A DNA stretch of 64,000 nt from Candidatus Synoicihabitans palmerolidicus. Its GTDB lineage: Bacteria; Verrucomicrobiota; Verrucomicrobiia; Opitutales; Opitutaceae. A model generated the notes under the pieces. It was not told the origin of the DNA. It worked only from the letters and a program-made list of their open reading frames with translations, and did no database searches. Positions 61,951-64,000 of the stretch are shown here, piece after piece. Within the stretch, counting starts at the first letter, position 1. Each line of letters starts with the position of its first letter. The stretch is taken from contig JAGGDC010000001.1 in assembly GCA_020809425.1 (NCBI GenBank), forward strand, positions 1,550,001 through 1,614,000, read 5' to 3'. The position numbers were made by a program, and so were the translations under genes.

Positions 61951-61981
61951 CCGGTTTTTAACCATATTGGTTATAAACCGG
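61951..61981. repeat. 31-bp inverted repeat between convergent genes
   Basis: CCGGTTTTTAACCA, TAT, TGGTTATAAACCGG pairs over 14-15 positions with one T-T mismatch. It lies 57 bp past the M20 peptidase stop. The core resembles the palindrome at 50986. Confidence 0.7.
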
Positions 61982-62037
61982 GCGTGAGCATAAGGTATGA
62001 AGAGGGGATGGCGGAGGGCGGTGGTAGTTTTTGGGAG

Positions 62038-63417
62038 TTAGCCGCGGGCTAGCTTTCCCAGCACTTGCTCGCTGACTTTCAAGCCTCGTTCCATCACGCC
62101 GAGATGGAAACTTTCGTTGGGGGCATGCAGATTGTCCTCGGGTAGGAACAACCCGAACATCACGGAATCGAGTCCCAACACACGTTTGATGTCCGCAATG
62201 ATAGGCACACTGCCTCCCTCGCGTAGATAAAGTGGCTCTTTCCCGAAAACATCTGTGATCGCTGAGTGAGCTGCCCTAAACCCTTTGGCGAGCACGGGAG
62301 GTTGATCTGCGGGAGTGTTGGTGCGATTCGGTGGCACAACCACGTAGGGGGTGCCTTCATGTTGGTCGATGAGTTTGAAAGTTACGTCTTTGGGCATCCG
62401 TGCAGCGATGGCGTCATAGAGTAACGCACGAATTTTCTTGGGGTCTTGGTTGGCCACCAATCGGCAACTGACTTTGGCGAACGCGGTGCTGGGGATGACC
62501 GTCTTTGACTTTGATCCCTCCCCTTGGTAGCCTCCACCTATGCCGTTAAAATCCAACGTAGGCATGAATCGCACTGCTTCGAACGGCGTGAATCCTTCGG
62601 CTGCGTAGAATTCGGGTATGCCCAGAAATTTTTTGTAGGCCGCAGTGTCGGTGCCGTATTTCACCAACTCATCGCGTTCCCATGGTTCGACGTCGAGCAC
62701 GTCATCGTAGAACCCGGGAATGTTCACTCGTCCATCTGGTCCATGCAATGTGGCACAGACCTCCGCCAGGGCCTGAATGGGATTTCGTAGTACACCGCCG
62801 TGAAGACCGGAGTGCAGATCTGATTTCGCGGTGGTGACTTCGATATCGAAAAGCACCAATCCACGTAGTCCGCACGTGATCACGACTTGGTCTTCATTGG
62901 GAATCCCGGTATCGGAGAGAAAAACAAAATCGGCCTCGCCAAGACGATCTTTGTAACGCTCGAGGAATTTGGGGAAACTAGGGCTGCCCATTTCCTCTTC
63001 GCCTTCGACCATGAAGGTGATACGCAGGGGCAAATCCGGATCACGCTCCAGAAGCTTGGCCACCGCCGCCACGTGGGTCATCAGCGGTCCTTTGTTGTCG
63101 GCGGTGCCACGGCCGTAGAGACGCTCCCCGCGCTGCTCTGGCTCGAAGGCCGGAGAATCCCATAGATTCAACGGATCCGCAGGTTGCACGTCATAGTGGC
63201 CGTAGATGATCACATAAGGCCATTCCGGGTTTGAGCCGCGACTTGCTAAAATAATCGGATGTAGATCCGTCTTAACTACTTCTACTTCAAAGCCGATGGA
63301 CGCGAGCAAGTTGGACAAGAAGGTCTGCGCCCCAAGCATTCCCTCCCCGAAATTGGAATCAGCGGAGACGCTGGGATAACGGATGAACTCTTTCAGTTTC
63401 TCAATCGGATCAAACAT
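62038..63417 (-). CDS. M20-family dipeptidase
   Basis: The 459-aa zinc peptidase has metal ligands in IIYGHYDVQPA (His, Asp), RGTADNKGPLM, the catalytic and ligand acids in MVEGEEEMGSPSF, LSDTGIPN, and the final His in PEDNLHAPNESFHLG. The lid domain includes SDLHSGLHGGVLRNP. These match the ArgE/DapE/ACY1 dipeptidase (CNDP-like) group that cleaves dipeptides in the cytoplasm. Complete and intact. Confidence 0.92.
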   Translation of the reverse strand: MFDPIEKLKEFIRYPSVSADSNFGEGMLGAQTFLSNLLASIGFEVEVVKTDLHPIILASRGSNPEWPYVIIYGHYDVQPADPLNLWDSPAFEPEQRGERLYGRGTADNKGPLMTHVAAVAKLLERDPDLPLRITFMVEGEEEMGSPSFPKFLERYKDRLGEADFVFLSDTGIPNEDQVVITCGLRGLVLFDIEVTTAKSDLHSGLHGGVLRNPIQALAEVCATLHGPDGRVNIPGFYDDVLDVEPWERDELVKYGTDTAAYKKFLGIPEFYAAEGFTPFEAVRFMPTLDFNGIGGGYQGEGSKSKTVIPSTAFAKVSCRLVANQDPKKIRALLYDAIAARMPKDVTFKLIDQHEGTPYVVVPPNRTNTPADQPPVLAKGFRAAHSAITDVFGKEPLYLREGGSVPIIADIKRVLGLDSVMFGLFLPEDNLHAPNESFHLGVMERGLKVSEQVLGKLARG

Positions 63418-63545
63418 GGATCAAATCTGAATGATCCTCGGCCCCTGCGCTAGCTGGAAAGCGAATTTCCCACGAACAGGTCAGGGCGCACCGGGTTTCT
63501 CTGCGGAGGGGTCGTTGATGGGCTCCGTTTCGTCAATCTCTCCGT

Positions 63546-64000
63546 TCAGATAGCGATCTCGTGTGGCCTCATAGAGCGGGACATACTTGGGGGGGCGATT
63601 TCCTGGAGTTGACGAATGCGAGTTTCGTTGGATGGGTAAGTGGAGAGGAGGATCCATGGTTCCGCTCGTCCCTCATTGGCTTTTTGCATCCGTTGCCAAA
63701 ATGTAATGGCCGCCCGGGGATCATAGCCTGCCCCCGCGGCGAATCTGACACCGATGATGTCGGCTTCTGTTTCATGGTCTCGAGAAAACTTCAACATCGG
63801 ACCCTGCGCGACACCGCCGAATACCGCCATCGCGATCTGGCGTTTCTGGTCTTCGACCTTTTTTGCCTTCATCACTTCATCGGCCGTGGCGCTCAGGCCT
63901 GCCGCGATTATTTGCGAAGAGTAGCGTTCACCGGAGTGCCGTGAAGAAACGTGGGCAATTTCATGCCCCATGACTGCGGCCAGTTCATCGTTCGACTCCG
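63546..64000 (-). CDS. M48-family metalloprotease, partial, with 3' frameshift
   Basis: The gene enters from beyond the window end. The visible part has the zinc motif MGHEIAHVSSRHS, then LKFSRDHETEADIIGVRFAA (third ligand Glu in ETEAD), YDPRAAITFW and STYPSNETRIRQL. After EIAPP a C7 tract (63589-63595) puts the frame into an early stop at 63546. The neighbouring frame continues KYVPLYEATRDRYLNGEI to a stop at 63481, the expected family end (LP-LYE), so one base appears lost or gained in the homopolymer. Confidence 0.8.
   Translation of the reverse strand, partial: ESNDELAAVMGHEIAHVSSRHSGERYSSQIIAAGLSATADEVMKAKKVEDQKRQIAMAVFGGVAQGPMLKFSRDHETEADIIGVRFAAGAGYDPRAAITFWQRMQKANEGRAEPWILLSTYPSNETRIRQLQEIAPPSMSRSMRPHEIAI

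Overview
The window reads as chromosomal DNA of a Verrucomicrobiota bacterium, most likely Opitutaceae. Evidence: a dnaG-rpoD-tatA cluster with a 611-aa sigma-70 factor, a mreB-mreC-mreD-mrdA cluster, a DUF5069 protein, a verrucomicrobial-style BNR/sialidase protein, and an EIIA/diadenylate-cyclase fusion. Intact housekeeping genes lie among many broken accessory genes and many insertion sequences, every one with a broken transposase. This is the pattern expected after relaxed selection, for example in a recently host-restricted lineage. Opitutaceae symbionts of ascidians have been described with such genomes. That link is inference only.

Layout. 1-11.4 kb is an intact core: the partial c-di-AMP cyclase, nuoA, a DUF362-like exported protein, dnaG-rpoD-tatA ending in a clear terminator, then mreBCD and penicillin-binding protein 2. 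11.4-18.5 kb is an IS-rich scar: the end of a GH130 glycosidase gene, nested copies of a 1.82-kb IS ('family-1 IS' below), an IS30-type element, and a shattered type IV pilus-like gene set. 18.5-25 kb is core again: rdgB, ribD, an MBL-fold hydrolase, leuB, alaS. 25-28 kb holds a second IS30-type element splitting a gene, a broken AlkC-like gene, and a 104-bp palindromic mini-element.

28-45.5 kb mixes intact genes (DUF5069, ispH, ParA plus an unknown partner, a GreA-like factor, a double-creatininase protein, an ABC ATPase, hpt) with pseudogenes carrying frameshifts or in-frame stops (outer-membrane protein, coiled-coil protein, response regulator, TonB, periplasmic binding protein, beta/gamma-crystallin protein). 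45.5-49.3 kb is an IS66 remnant followed by family-1 copy B. 49.3-51.3 kb is mostly decayed. 51.3-53.7 kb has lysA and a TlpA-like thioredoxin. 53.9-56.8 kb is an IS630 element abutting family-1 copy C. 57-64 kb has rarA, a comEC stump cut by family-1 copy D, another family-1 remnant, pal, an M20 dipeptidase and a partial M48 protease.

The strongest new signals concern the mobile DNA. A perfect 47-bp-arm palindrome is built from one IS end. Two separate insertions hit the same TA inside the tail of the IS's own transposase gene. Hairpins at the IS 5' ends have sequences that differ between copies while pairing is kept. A ~115-bp repeat borders the IS30-type copies and, alone, welds two unrelated gene fragments into one open frame. 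Among genes, the EIIA-DAC fusion, the ParA/unknown/coiled-coil trio, IspH with a ~180-aa N-terminal extension, and the double-creatininase protein deserve a second look.
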